Below are positions 1-10,400 of a DNA stretch of 64,000 nt, piece after piece. The notes beneath the pieces are model-generated. The model was given only the letters and a program-made list of their open reading frames with translations, was not told the origin of the DNA and searched no databases. This stretch comes from Flavobacteriales bacterium. Its GTDB lineage: Bacteria > Bacteroidota > Bacteroidia > Flavobacteriales_F > PHOS-HE28. The DNA lies in NCBI GenBank assembly GCA_016710015.1, contig JADJLR010000001.1, forward strand, positions 310,001 through 374,000. The letters are read 5' to 3'. Numbering within the stretch: the first letter of the stretch is position 1; the number at the start of each line of letters is the position of its first letter. Position numbers and translations under genes: made by a program.

Positions 1-137
1 GTGGCTTCAAAAGTCAGGCCCCAGTCACCGCTCTGGCTGAGCCAATTCTCACCGCGGTTGCTGGTGATCTCCCCCGTTTGAGCGGAGGCCGTCATGGCAG
101 CGACCATGGCTGCCGAGAACAGTAAATGCTTCTTCAT
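1..137 (-). CDS. Secreted protein, N-terminal end only (runs off the window)
   Basis: The reading frame starts at ATG (minus strand, 137) and is still open at the window edge after about 45 codons. It begins with two lysines, a hydrophobic stretch and an AQ cleavage-like end (MKKHLLFSAAMVAAMTASAQ), so it is a typical Bacteroidota signal peptide. The mature start contains NWLSQSGDWGLTFEA, a pattern resembling the start of outer-membrane beta-barrel or porin-like proteins, but too little is present to assign a family. It lies downstream of pcm on the same strand with 221 bases between. Confidence 0.6.
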   Translation of the reverse strand, partial: MKKHLLFSAAMVAAMTASAQTGEITSNRGENWLSQSGDWGLTFEA

Positions 138-358
138 GGTTTATTGATTAGGTGCTTGTTTGGTTTCGATGTTGGTTTGCTTTATTACAGGACGAAGGTC
201 GTTGCATAGAGCGGTGCAAGTTTATGAACTTTTCTACACTCTATACACAGCCTTTTGTTGATTTCGACGATTTCCTTTGGTCTCTCTAAGAAGGAACATC
301 GTGTTGATCCCTCCTGAACGGGGGCAAATATGCGGTCTTTTTCTGAAACGCCGCATGA

Positions 359-1018
359 TCATTTCGCTTTGTCTTGTAGCATAGGTACAAAGCGGAAAGC
401 GCCGTGGTCCACCTTGGCCATGGCTCCATCGGCCTTTCGCTCCAGTTTGAACATGCGCTGCTCCTCTCCTTCCCCTACGGGAATGACCAAGCTGCCCCCC
501 ACTTTCAATTGGCCTTCCAGCGCAACCGGGATCCACGGCGCACCACAGGTCACCAGGATCCGATCGAAGGGTGCTTCCTTGGGCAGGCCCTCGAAACCGT
601 CGCCGTAATAGGCGCTGAACCGATAGCCCATGCCCTTGAGCCGCTCCTTGGTCTGGAGATAGAGCGGCTTGTGCCGTTCTACAGTGAACACCTTGCAGCC
701 CAATTCACAAAGCACGGCGGTCTGGTACCCACTTCCGGTACCGATCTCCAAAACCTTCATGCCCGGCGCAATTTCCAGCAGTTGGGTCTGGAAGGCCACG
801 GTATAGGGCTGACTGATGGTTTGTCCGCAAAGGATCGGAAAGGCAATGTCCTGATAAGCCAGATCGAGGAAGGCAGTATCGTCGATGAAGCCATGGCGAG
901 GCACTTTGCCTATGGCTTGAAGCACGGCCCCATCGCTGATGCCTTTGGTCCGAAGCAGGTCCACCAAGCGTCGCCGAAGACCTTGGTGCCGATAATCATC
1001 CTTCACGTGCGATACCAC
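359..1018 (-). CDS. pcm: Protein-L-isoaspartate O-methyltransferase
   Basis: A cytosolic repair enzyme that methylates isoaspartyl residues of damaged proteins with S-adenosylmethionine. The 219-residue length is usual. The SAM-binding motif VLEIGTGSGYQTAVL lies near residue 90 and the post-motif DRILVTCGAPWIP near residue 150. The N-terminal pattern YRHQGLRRRLVDLLRTKGI and VPRHGF is characteristic of Bacteroidota Pcm. The longest frame starts at GTG (1018); an internal GTG at 1006 gives MKDDYRHQGL and may be the real start. It is divergent from the oxidoreductase gene at 1244. Confidence 0.95.
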   Translation of the reverse strand: MVSHVKDDYRHQGLRRRLVDLLRTKGISDGAVLQAIGKVPRHGFIDDTAFLDLAYQDIAFPILCGQTISQPYTVAFQTQLLEIAPGMKVLEIGTGSGYQTAVLCELGCKVFTVERHKPLYLQTKERLKGMGYRFSAYYGDGFEGLPKEAPFDRILVTCGAPWIPVALEGQLKVGGSLVIPVGEGEEQRMFKLERKADGAMAKVDHGAFRFVPMLQDKAK

Positions 1019-1243
1019 GCGGCGAAAGTAATCCGCCGATCAGCCAAACCCACTGCGCTACGATCCACATTCTGCGCTGCGCTGCTGAGGTGGCTATTGG
1101 AGATAGCCGACACGCAACGGTGTGAGGGTGCTAAGGTGCGGAGGCGACCACTAGTTTCTCTGGAAACATGGGGCCACGAAGCCGTACTTTCGCCGCCCTT
1201 TGGCCCTGCACCCGAAGAAAGCAGGTCCTGATGGGGTTTGAAG

Positions 1244-2230
1244 ATGAGCGAACGACTGCGGATAGGTGTATTCGGGGCTGGCCACTTGGGTCGGATCCAC
1301 ATTCAACAACTGTTGGAGCTGCCAAGCTGGGAGGTAGTAGGCTTCTATGATCCGCATCCGGAAAAGTGCGCGGCGATCACGGCCGAATTCGGTGTGAATG
1401 CTTGTACGGAACCCGGCGAACTGTTCGCAAAGGTGGATGTGATCGACGTGGTCACCCCAACGATCACCCATTTCGCGCTGGCTTCCTCCGCCTTGATAAA
1501 GGGAAAGCACGTATTCATCGAAAAGCCCCTCGCCCAGACCGTTCAAGAGGCGGAGGACCTGGTCGCACTGGCGACAAAACACGACCGGATGGTGCAAGTG
1601 GGGCACGTGGAGCGGTTCAACCCCGCATTTCGGGCGGCCCTCCCCTATTTCGCGGACCCGATGTTTATTGAGACCCACCGATTGGCCCAATTCAACCCAC
1701 GGGGCACGGACGTTAGTGTGGTACTGGACCTGATGATCCACGACATCGACATCGTCCAGCATGTGGTCAAAAGCCCTGTGGTGGACATTCGGGCAAGCGG
1801 CGTGGCCGTGGTAAGCGACACGCCGGACATCGCGAATGCCCGACTCGCCTTCGCCAATGGCTGTGTGGCGAACCTCACTGCGAGCCGGATCAGCCTGAAG
1901 AATATGCGCAAGAGCCGATTCTTCCAGCGCGATGCGTACATCGCGGTGGACATGCTGGAGAAAAGCGCCGAGATCGTCCGGATGCGGACCGTGGAAGGGG
2001 AACCCGACCCTTTCGCAGTGACCTTCGATCTGGGCGAGGGGAAGGGATCCCGGGAGATCAGCTTCGAGAAACCAGAAGTGCCCAAGACCAACGCCATCCG
2101 CGAAGAGTTGGCTGCCTTCGCACAAAGCATCCGCACGGGTGCACCGCCCGTGGTGAGCATTTCGGACGGTACAGAAGCGCTTCGTACCGCCCACGCGGTT
2201 CTTGCTGGCATGAGCATCCAAAAAGCCTGA
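1244..2230 (+). CDS. Gfo/Idh/MocA family NAD(P)-dependent oxidoreductase
   Basis: A sugar-type dehydrogenase of about 328 residues. The N-terminal Rossmann fold is shown by IGVFGAGHLGRIH (GxGxxG) and by EKPLAQ near residue 90, the conserved EKP motif of the family. The C-terminal half carries the beta-sheet substrate domain with DLMIHDIDI. I chose ATG 1244 over the in-frame TTG at 1238 because it directly precedes the Rossmann strand. The following lipoprotein and sugar transferase suggest it makes or modifies a nucleotide sugar for surface polysaccharide, but the substrate cannot be told from sequence. Confidence 0.9.
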   Translation: MSERLRIGVFGAGHLGRIHIQQLLELPSWEVVGFYDPHPEKCAAITAEFGVNACTEPGELFAKVDVIDVVTPTITHFALASSALIKGKHVFIEKPLAQTVQEAEDLVALATKHDRMVQVGHVERFNPAFRAALPYFADPMFIETHRLAQFNPRGTDVSVVLDLMIHDIDIVQHVVKSPVVDIRASGVAVVSDTPDIANARLAFANGCVANLTASRISLKNMRKSRFFQRDAYIAVDMLEKSAEIVRMRTVEGEPDPFAVTFDLGEGKGSREISFEKPEVPKTNAIREELAAFAQSIRTGAPPVVSISDGTEALRTAHAVLAGMSIQKA

Positions 2231-2275
2231 GTTCATATACTGATCCTCATACGGCTGCGTTGCCTTGGACATACG

Positions 2276-3139
2276 ATGACCTTTCGCTACGGTCTTTTGG
2301 TTTGCATTTCGCTGATCCTGGCCGGTTGCCGGAAGGGAGATGCCGTGCCGAGTTTCATCAGCATTCCATCCATGGCCGTGAACGCTACGGATGTGGAAGG
2401 GGGCGGAACGAGTAAGATCACCGATGTCTGGGTTTCTGTGGACGATCGCTTGATCGGTGTGTGGGAACTACCTGCACGGATCCCCGTGCTCCGTTCCGGG
2501 TCCGTGGTGGTATCGGTAACCCCGGGCGTGAAGCGCAACGGCAGTTTCGACGACCGCTTGCGCTACCCGTTCTACACGAGCTATAACAGTACAGTGGATT
2601 TGCTCCAAGAGGGGACCGTGGAACTGGAGCCGGTGGTGGAATACGGGACGGCCATTGTCTTCTGGATGGAACGCTTCCAGGATGAAGGGAACCAATTGAC
2701 GGTGACCACGACAAGCGACACCACCCTGCTGTTGTACACGGCCTTTGAACATCCGCAAGTGGTCTTGGATGGCACTTCGTGCGGGGGATTCGTGTTGGAT
2801 CAAGCGCACAACGGCATCCGGATCCATACCACGGAGGACTTCACCCCCACCGGCGGTCCCACCTTCGTTGAACTCGATTACAGCACCGACATCAGCCTCA
2901 CCGTTGGGATGACCTTCGAGCAGAACGGTTCGACGTCCTTCGCTCCGTGGGTGGTGTTGGTACCGACCACAGCGGAGGGTGGAGTAAAGTGGAACAAGGT
3001 CTACATCGACCTATCGGAGTTCTTCAACAGCGGTGGTATATCGGGCAGGGACGTGTACCTCGATGCCGTGCTCCCAAGTGGCCAAGGCACAGGGCATGTG
3101 TATTTGGACAACCTCAAACTGATCCGGCGCATACCATGA
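2276..3139 (+). CDS. Lipoprotein of unknown function
   Basis: A 287-residue protein with a lipoprotein signal: a hydrophobic segment ending in LAGC (cysteine at about residue 18), then RKGDA. The rest is beta-rich and ends with a carbohydrate-binding-like stretch (WNKVYIDLSEFF, VYLDNLKLIRRI), reminiscent of jelly-roll folds. I do not recognise a named family. The stop overlaps the start of the sugar transferase by ATGA, so the two genes are translationally coupled and the lipoprotein probably works in the same surface-polysaccharide process. Confidence 0.85.
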   Translation: MTFRYGLLVCISLILAGCRKGDAVPSFISIPSMAVNATDVEGGGTSKITDVWVSVDDRLIGVWELPARIPVLRSGSVVVSVTPGVKRNGSFDDRLRYPFYTSYNSTVDLLQEGTVELEPVVEYGTAIVFWMERFQDEGNQLTVTTTSDTTLLLYTAFEHPQVVLDGTSCGGFVLDQAHNGIRIHTTEDFTPTGGPTFVELDYSTDISLTVGMTFEQNGSTSFAPWVVLVPTTAEGGVKWNKVYIDLSEFFNSGGISGRDVYLDAVLPSGQGTGHVYLDNLKLIRRIP

Positions 3140-4554
3140 GCAGCAGAAGGGCCTTGGTTGCACGCTATGTCCTTGCGGACCTCTTCAGCGGTGCTTTGGC
3201 CTGGACGCTCTTCTACATCTACCGGAAAATGGTACTGGAGCCGATCAAGTTCGGTTATCCTGTGCCCGTGACCTTGGATGCCAACTACTACAAGGGCGTG
3301 GTCCTGATCCCCCTATTCTGGTTCGGCCTTTACACCATGATGGGTGGCTATCGAGAGATCCAACGTCGCTTTCGGATCCTGGAATTGGGGCAGACCTTAC
3401 TGGTCAGTGTGATCGGTGTGATCGTGATCTTCTTCGTCCTACTCCTGGATGATCAAGTGGCCAACTACAACTATTACTACCGTTCGTTCATGGCCTTGTT
3501 CGGTCTGCACTTCGGGCTGAGCTTCCTATTCCGGATCATCTTGACGAGTTCCACGGTGCGTAAGGTCCACGATCGGCGCATCGGTTTCAATACGGTACTC
3601 GTGGGCGGAAATGAAAGTGCGAAGGCCATCCATGCGGAGATCGAAACCATGAAGAAATCGCCGGGCAACCATTTCGTTGGCTTCGTGAATGTGAACGGCG
3701 GGGATCAGTTGCTCACCTCGGTAGGCTTGCCGCGATTGGGCAAATGGAACGAACTCTCGAAAGTGATCGTCACACACGCGGTGGAGGAGGTCATCATTGC
3801 CGTGGATTCCGGGGAACATGCCCACATCAGCCGGATCATGAACGAATTGGAAGGCACCGGGGTGCGCATCAAGATCATCCCGGACATGTATGACATCCTA
3901 TCGGGCTCGGTGAAGATGACCAGCATCTTCGGTGCACCGCTGATCGAGGTGAACCCGCAGATCATGCCGGCATGGCAATTCTCGTTGAAGCGGGTGGTGG
4001 ATATATGCGCCAGTTCATTGGCCTTGATCCTGCTCACACCGATCTTCCTAGTGCTTGGAATAGGCGTGAAGCTTTCCTCTGCCGGACCGATCTTTTTCCG
4101 ACAGGAACGCATCGGTAAGCATGGTCGGCCTTTCATCATCGTGAAATTCCGTAGCATGTACGCCGATTCAGAGCGGCACGGGCCGCAACTCAGCAGTTCG
4201 TCGGACCCACGGATCACCCCGATCGGTCGGTGGATGCGTCGCACTCGGATGGATGAGCTCCCCCAGTTCTGGAACGTATTGAAGGGGGATATGAGCCTGG
4301 TGGGTCCGCGCCCGGAGCGGCAGCACTTCATCGATGCCATCCTGGATGTGGCCCCACACTACCGGCATTTGCACAAGGTGCGCCCCGGCATCACCAGTTG
4401 GGGGCAAGTGAAGTTCGGCTATGCCGAGAACGTGGATCAGATGGTGCGTCGCCTGAAGTACGACATCCTCTACATCGAGAACATGAGTTTGGCCGTGGAC
4501 TTGAAGATCATGGCCTACACGGTGCTCATCATATTGAAGGGGGACGGTAAGTAG
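3136..4554 (+). CDS. Exopolysaccharide-type polyprenyl glycosylphosphotransferase
   Basis: This inner-membrane enzyme transfers a sugar-1-phosphate from a nucleotide sugar to undecaprenyl phosphate, the first step in building a polysaccharide repeat. The 472 residues hold four or five N-terminal membrane segments, a nucleotide-binding-like middle domain (FNTVLVGGNESAKAI), one further membrane hairpin, and a C-terminal bacterial sugar transferase domain with FFRQERIG, KFRSMY and the catalytic-region motif LKGDMSLVGPRPE. The frame is open further upstream to 2947, but that part overlaps the lipoprotein gene; ATG 3136 with ATGA overlap is the better start. Confidence 0.93.
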   Translation: MSSRRALVARYVLADLFSGALAWTLFYIYRKMVLEPIKFGYPVPVTLDANYYKGVVLIPLFWFGLYTMMGGYREIQRRFRILELGQTLLVSVIGVIVIFFVLLLDDQVANYNYYYRSFMALFGLHFGLSFLFRIILTSSTVRKVHDRRIGFNTVLVGGNESAKAIHAEIETMKKSPGNHFVGFVNVNGGDQLLTSVGLPRLGKWNELSKVIVTHAVEEVIIAVDSGEHAHISRIMNELEGTGVRIKIIPDMYDILSGSVKMTSIFGAPLIEVNPQIMPAWQFSLKRVVDICASSLALILLTPIFLVLGIGVKLSSAGPIFFRQERIGKHGRPFIIVKFRSMYADSERHGPQLSSSSDPRITPIGRWMRRTRMDELPQFWNVLKGDMSLVGPRPERQHFIDAILDVAPHYRHLHKVRPGITSWGQVKFGYAENVDQMVRRLKYDILYIENMSLAVDLKIMAYTVLIILKGDGK

Positions 4555-4614
4555 GGATCAAAGATCCTCGACCCCTACCTTGCCCATCGCGATCCACGCG
4601 GCGCACCGAACTCC

Positions 4615-5649
4615 ATGGCCCAACGAATTCCCCGGATCGCACAGCTGGATCCCTTGCGCGCCTTAGCGGCGTTCCTGGTGATCCTACAGCATTACTTGCC
4701 CGGGTTCGAGATCGGCCACATGCCCTTCGGTTGGATCGGTGTCGATCTGTTCTTCGTCATTTCCGGATACCTCATCACGGCCATCCTACTCAAGCAGAAG
4801 GAAGCCCACATCGACCGCCTTCGGATCATCAAAGGCTTCGTTATCAAGCGGGCGCTGCGGCTGTTCCCAGCATACTATGCACTGATCCTCTTCTTCGTCG
4901 TGATGCGAGCCACCACGGGGCTCTGGTCTTGGGATCCAGGCCAGGGGATCTATTACTTCACATACACCTCGAACTTCCTCTTCTTCCAAGAAGGCTTCCT
5001 CAGTGGACACCTGAACCATCTGTGGTCCTTGGCCGTGGAAGAACAATTCTACCTCGTTTGGCCGTGGTTCGTGCTTTTCGTTCCGCGTCCGTGGCTGAGT
5101 AGACTCATCCTACTAGGACTGGTCTTCGCCTTGGTGTGTAAGTCCACGTGGGAATGGGAGCATATCCGCATGTTGCCAACGAGCCATTTCGACACGTTGG
5201 GCGGTGGGGCTTTGCTCGCGATCCACGGCACCTCCGCGTCACGCATCGTGCAGTTCCTACAGCGGCAAGCAGGTTGGGTCGCCTTGCTCGGTCTGGCCGG
5301 AATGATCATGTGCAATCTGGAAATAGGCACTTGGGCCCTGCTCGCGGTCTCGGTCCTGGTATTCTCCGTTTCGGTGGTGGCGGGCTGCATCCGCGGGTTC
5401 ACCGGTTGGTTCGGTTGGGTACTGGACCGTCCGATCCTCGCGCACCTCGGCGGGATCAGCTATGGCCTCTACCTCTACCACCTGATGATGCCGCTCTTCA
5501 TCCGTTTGGCGACCCAACGCTTGGGTTGGGAAGTGGACCCGTACGTGCAATTGACCCTCGGCGTGGGTGCGACGATCGCGGTCTCGGAGTTGTCATTCCG
5601 GTTCATCGAACGTCCCTTCCTACGGTGGAAGGCACGGTTCGACCTGTGA
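4615..5649 (+). CDS. Acyltransferase 3 family membrane protein (OafA/YrhL type)
   Basis: A 344-residue integral membrane protein with about ten hydrophobic segments. It starts with LDPLRALAAFLVILQHY, which holds the conserved arginine and the histidine of the family, followed by GVDLFFVISGYLI and later LWSLAVEEQFYLVWP, all hallmarks of acyltransferase 3 proteins. Family members O-acylate surface sugars; its place after the glycosylphosphotransferase suggests modification of the same glycan. Its TGA stop lies inside the left direct repeat of the element at 5655-5914, and the protein length is normal, so the insertion did not truncate it. Confidence 0.93.
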   Translation: MAQRIPRIAQLDPLRALAAFLVILQHYLPGFEIGHMPFGWIGVDLFFVISGYLITAILLKQKEAHIDRLRIIKGFVIKRALRLFPAYYALILFFVVMRATTGLWSWDPGQGIYYFTYTSNFLFFQEGFLSGHLNHLWSLAVEEQFYLVWPWFVLFVPRPWLSRLILLGLVFALVCKSTWEWEHIRMLPTSHFDTLGGGALLAIHGTSASRIVQFLQRQAGWVALLGLAGMIMCNLEIGTWALLAVSVLVFSVSVVAGCIRGFTGWFGWVLDRPILAHLGGISYGLYLYHLMMPLFIRLATQRLGWEVDPYVQLTLGVGATIAVSELSFRFIERPFLRWKARFDL

Positions 5650-5654
5650 GGATC

Positions 5655-5914
5655 CAGGGCTATCGCCTCAAAATACATTCCGCACCAGGTCTTTTGTTTC
5701 TGCGACCCCGCTGGGGTCGAACACGTTCGTCCGACTCGAATTCTATGTTCTGTGACCCCGCTGGGGTCAACCCACAAGGAGAATGATCGGTGCTGCATTC
5801 TGACCCCAGAGGGGTCACAGAAATTAGAAATTGCCCCCCGATGGGAGAACGACCCCAGCGGGGTCGCAGAAACAACAGTATCTGTACGTAAGGTAATAAG
5901 AGGCGATAGCCCTG
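5655..5914. mobile_element. 260-bp MITE-like palindromic element with 15-bp terminal inverted repeats
   Basis: The ends CAGGGCTATCGCCTC (5655-5669) and its exact reverse complement (5900-5914) are directly bordered by a perfect 10-base direct repeat TGTGAGGATC (5645-5654 and 5915-5924), as expected of a target-site duplication. Inside lie four palindromes of the form GACCCC-nnn-GGGGTC at 5704, 5754, 5802 and 5851. The first two and last two are in opposite orientation and sit at mirrored distances (49 and about 99 bases) from the ends, so the whole element is a long imperfect palindrome. It has no plausible gene. Confidence 0.8.
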
Positions 5915-5975
5915 TGTGAGGATCAGCGAACAAGGAGGTACCGGCTACCTTCGTCGCGCAAATCCAATTTCAGGC

Positions 5976-6860
5976 ATGAACATCTCAGTGATCGGTGCTG
6001 GCCAAATGGGGAACGGTATCGCCCATGTATTCGCCCAGAATGGGCATCAAGTGACGTTGATCGATATCGCACAAGCCGGTTTGGACAAGGGGCTGTCCAC
6101 CATTGGCAAGAATCTGGACCGGCAGGTGGCGAAGGGAGTGCTGACCGAGGCGCAGAAGCAGGAGACCCTGGCTCGGATAGCCACCAACACGGACCTCAGT
6201 GCCGGTGTGAAGCAAGCCGAACTCGTGGTAGAGGCCGCCACGGAGAACGTGGACCTGAAGTTGAAGATCTTCAAGGATCTGGATACCAATGCGCCAAAGG
6301 GCTGCATCCTGGCCACCAACACGAGCAGCATCAGCATCACGCGCATCGCGGCATCCACGGTACGACCCGACCAAGTGATCGGCATGCACTTCATGAATCC
6401 GGTGCCGGTGATGAAGTTGGTGGAGATCATCCGAGGATACGACACGAGTGATGCTGTTACCAAGACCGTGGTGGACTTGAGTACAGCCATCGGAAAAGTG
6501 CCCGTGACCGTCAACGACTACGCCGGTTTCGTGGCGAACCGGATCCTGATGCCCATGATCAACGAAGCCATCGAGACCTTGTTCCAAGGGGTCGGTGGCG
6601 TGGCGGAGATCGACTCCATCATGAAACTCGGCATGGCCCATCCGATGGGTCCCTTGCAATTGGCGGATTTCATCGGGTTGGATACCTGCGTGGCGATCCT
6701 GCGGGTATTGCACGAGGGTCTCGGGAACCCGAAATACGCGCCGTGCCCCTTACTCGTCCAGATGGTCACGGCCGGTAAACTCGGAGCAAAGGCTGGTGAA
6801 GGCTTCTACCAGTACACCGCAGGTAACAAGGACCTCGTCGTGGCACCAGCGTTCCGGTGA
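5976..6860 (+). CDS. 3-hydroxyacyl-CoA (3-hydroxybutyryl-CoA) dehydrogenase
   Basis: A cytosolic NAD-dependent dehydrogenase of fatty-acid or butanoate metabolism, 294 residues, the normal length of the single-domain type. The N-terminus MNISVIGAGQMGNGIAHVFA carries the GxGxxG motif; HFMNPVPVMKLVEII near residue 135 holds the catalytic histidine; the C-terminal domain includes VANRILMPMINEA and a typical GAKAGEGFYQY end. The frame is open upstream to 5916, partly into the mobile element, but ATG 5976 gives the conserved N-terminus. Confidence 0.95.
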   Translation: MNISVIGAGQMGNGIAHVFAQNGHQVTLIDIAQAGLDKGLSTIGKNLDRQVAKGVLTEAQKQETLARIATNTDLSAGVKQAELVVEAATENVDLKLKIFKDLDTNAPKGCILATNTSSISITRIAASTVRPDQVIGMHFMNPVPVMKLVEIIRGYDTSDAVTKTVVDLSTAIGKVPVTVNDYAGFVANRILMPMINEAIETLFQGVGGVAEIDSIMKLGMAHPMGPLQLADFIGLDTCVAILRVLHEGLGNPKYAPCPLLVQMVTAGKLGAKAGEGFYQYTAGNKDLVVAPAFR

Positions 6861-6900
6861 ACCATCACCCCGGTCGGGTGGCCGGTAGGCTGCCGGGAAC

Positions 6901-7389
6901 ATGAACATCCGCGTCGCAACGCCGGACGACCTTCCGGTGATCCACGCATTGGCACACCGTATATGGCCCGTGGCTTATAGGGAGATCCTGTCTTCCGATC
7001 AGTTGACCTACATGCTGCGCTTGTTCTACAACGAAGCGGAATTGGCCCGGGGGATGACCGCAGGGGAGCACTTCTTCATCGCCGATGCCCCGACCGGATC
7101 TGTCGGCTTCAGTGGGCACACCCACCATTTTGGCGATAGGACCACCAGGCTGAACAAGCTGTACGTGGACTCGAGTGACCGAAGCAGTGGCATCGGCAAA
7201 CAACTTGTGCTGGCCGTGAAGCGGGCTGCCTGTGAGGTAGGTGATCAACGGATCACACTCAACGTGAACAAGTACAACCCGGCGATCGGTTTCTACCGGC
7301 ATTTGGGCTTCGAGGTGGTCCGTTCCGAAGTGATCGACATCGGGAGTGGTTACGTGATGGACGACCACGTGATGGAGTGCGGGCTGTGA
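6901..7389 (+). CDS. GNAT family N-acetyltransferase
   Basis: A 162-residue acyl-CoA-dependent N-acyltransferase. The acetyl-CoA pyrophosphate loop is seen as SSGIGKQLVLAVKRAA (RxxGxG/A type) around residue 98, preceded by the beta-bulge strand LNKLYVDSSDR, and followed by LNVNKYNPAIGFYRHLGFEVV, the usual motif B region. The acceptor cannot be predicted. It stands alone between the dehydrogenase and the large secreted protein pair, on the same strand. Confidence 0.9.
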   Translation: MNIRVATPDDLPVIHALAHRIWPVAYREILSSDQLTYMLRLFYNEAELARGMTAGEHFFIADAPTGSVGFSGHTHHFGDRTTRLNKLYVDSSDRSSGIGKQLVLAVKRAACEVGDQRITLNVNKYNPAIGFYRHLGFEVVRSEVIDIGSGYVMDDHVMECGL

Positions 7390-7456
7390 CGGCTGAGAGC
7401 GGGGTGTTGCAACCACACGTGGACCCGCTTAACTTCAACCCACTAAATCGGGCAAC

Positions 7457-10400
7457 ATGATCCGCTGGCCTCTCCCCTTCGCTTTGATCGCCATGTGCTC
7501 TTCGGCGGTTTCTGCCCAAGAATCATCCGTGGCGAGGCAATGGAATGAAGAACTGCTCACAGCGATCACCCGAGACCTTGCCCGACCACCGGTCCATGCG
7601 CGGAACTTGTTCCATGTTTCCGCAGCGATGTACGATGCTTGGTCGGCATACGACCCGGTTTCCGAGCCTTTCCTACTAGGCCGTACACGTGGCACCTACC
7701 ATTCGGCGTTCGACGGAGCTCCCCTTCCGGACGACATCATGGCTGCACGGAACGAGGCGATCAGCTATGCTGCGTATCGGTTGTTGCGGCATCGATTCCA
7801 GAATTCACCTGGGGCCAGTAGCACCTTGCCCGCGTTGGATGCCCGGATGGATGCCCTGGGGTACGACCGCACGAACACCTCCACGGACTATGTGAATGGG
7901 GGGCCTGCGGAGTTGGGGAATCACATCGCGCTGGAGTATATCGCCTTCGGCCTGACCGATGGATCCAACGAAGCGGGCAATTACGGGCACCTCTACTACA
8001 CCCCGGCAAATCCGCCCATTGCGGTGGAAGAGCCAGGGAACCCGAGTATCGTGGATCCCAACCGGTGGCAACAGATCACGGTGACGAATGCAGTGGACCA
8101 GAACGGCAATCCGGTACAGGGAACGCCCCCACCGGTCGGTCATGAATGGGGCAATGTGCTGCCCTTCGCACTGGATACCGCACTGGCCACTGAACATACC
8201 CGCAACGGACAAACCTATCGGGTGTTCTTGGATCCCGGTCCGCCCGCATTTCTGGACACCACCTTGGCCGCAGGCTTGGACGAATTCTACAAATGGAGCT
8301 TTTGCATGGTCCCCATCTGGCAATCGCACTTGGACCCGGATGATGGCACATTGCTCGACACGTCCCCGGCCAGCTTGGGCAACATCACCGAATACCCAAC
8401 GGACCGCGCGGGGTATGAAGCATTCTACGACTACTTCGATGGAGGGGTATCGGACATCGGTCGCGAAGTGAATCCGATCACCGGTCAACCGTACGCGCCG
8501 AACATCGTGAAACGGGGGGACTACGCACGGATCCTCGCTGAATTCTGGGCGGATGGTCCCAATTCGGAAACGCCACCGGGCCATTGGTTCTCCATTCTCC
8601 ATGGGGTGATGGATGCTCCGACCTTCGAGCGCCGATGGATGGGCACTGGTCCGGTACTGGATGCGTTGGAATACGATGTGAAGGTCGCACTCACGCTCGG
8701 AGGGGCCATGCACGATGCCGCCATGGCAGCGTGGAGCATCAAAGGGTGGTACGATTACGTACGACCGGTATCGGCCATACGGTACATGGCCGACAAAGGA
8801 CAATGCTCGGACGTGGATATTCCCCACTACCACCCTGCTGGATTGCCCTTGATCCCGGGATACATCGGATCGGTGGAAGCGGGCGACCCACTGGTCGGCG
8901 AGAATGAGGAACACCTCGGAAAGATCAAGCTGTTCACTTGGCGAGGGCCCGCGTACATCGATGACCCCGAAACGGACCATGCGGGTGTAGGATGGATCCT
9001 GGCCGAGAACTGGTGGCCCTACCAACGTCCAACCTTCGTGACCCCACCCTTTTCCGGTTATGTATCGGGGCACTCCACCTATTCGCGCACTGCAGCGGAA
9101 GTGCTCACCTTGGTGACCGGTTCGGAATACTTCCCCGGTGGTTTGGGAGTCTACGATGCGCCTGCGGGTGAATTCCTTGAATTCGAATCCGGTCCCTCGA
9201 TGGACATCGAGTTGCAATGGGCCACGTACCGGGATGCCTCGGACCAGTGCAGCCTTTCGCGCATTTGGGGTGGGATCCACCCGCCAGTGGATGACATTCC
9301 AGGTCGTCTGTTGGGCCGGATCATCGGGCCGGATGCCGTGGCCTTAGCAGATGACCTTTTCGTTTCGGAACGGCCGTGGATCGTGTCCGTTAGTTGCTCC
9401 GATAGCATCCAGAACAGCGCGGACATCGGGAACACCTTCACCGTGGCGATCCTGTACGACAGACCGATGGATCAAAGTGTGGAACCCGTGATCGGGTATC
9501 TGGGCGATGACCCCGACCCTGCGGTGGCCTTGGAAGATGCGCATTGGTCCGATGAGCGGACCTATACAATGACCTACCGGACCTTGCCAAGTTCGCTGGA
9601 GGCACGGAACATCCATCTGCGGATCGATGGAGGCACGGACCCGCTCGGGACACAACAGGATGTGTACCTAGCGCAACGACCGTTCATCGTGGATACCAAG
9701 CTTCCGGCATTGGTATCCATTACACCGGACGTGGTGATGATCAACGATGCGGTCGCCGCCTTTGGGCAGTTCACCATCGTACTCACGTTCGATGAAGCGT
9801 GCGATACCACGACCGTCCCGGAGCTGACATTCACCAATGGCGACCTGACCAATGCCATGCAATACGATGGGGACAACAGCCAATGGATCAGCCCGGTCGA
9901 GTTCGTTGCCCGATTTGGCGTAAATGACAGCGGCGAAGAGCTGTGGGGGATCGGTTGTTCTGTCACCATGACGCGTGATGTGGCCGGGAACGCCATGCTG
10001 ACCACTCCCACCTCCGGCCTATTCGAGCTGGATACGCGGAATCCCGCACTTGCTCCGCTCATTCCGGATGATACGACCCTGAGCCTATTGGACGTTGGCT
10101 CGTCGGCCCTGACGATCCCCTTGATCTTCGATGAGGACATGGACCCCAGCGCGATCCCTGCGATCGCCTTTCCGGACGATGACCCGCTCGCGAATTCCCT
10201 GTCGCTCAACTTGGCGAACACGGCTTGGATAACTACTTCGGAATACCGGATCGTGTACGACATGGCCAATGCCAACGAGCAATTCTTCAACATCACGGCG
10301 GGTGTGATCGGAGCGAAGGACCTTGCCGGGAATGCTCCAGAGGCCACGCCGGTGAACGACTTGTTCATCGTGGATACACACCCAGCGCAAGTGGTATCTG

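Noticed and set aside
1151..2272. Long minus-strand frame opposite the Gfo/Idh/MocA gene
   Set aside because: Histidine-rich shadow frame without family motifs; the plus strand encodes an intact oxidoreductase.
2947..3135. Upstream extension of the glycosylphosphotransferase gene
   Set aside because: It overlaps the lipoprotein gene in another frame and adds no conserved residues; ATG 3136 with ATGA overlap is standard.
5660..5933. Short open frames within the 260-bp palindromic element
   Set aside because: They arise from the palindromic GACCCC/GGGGTC repeats on both strands and have no protein-like features.
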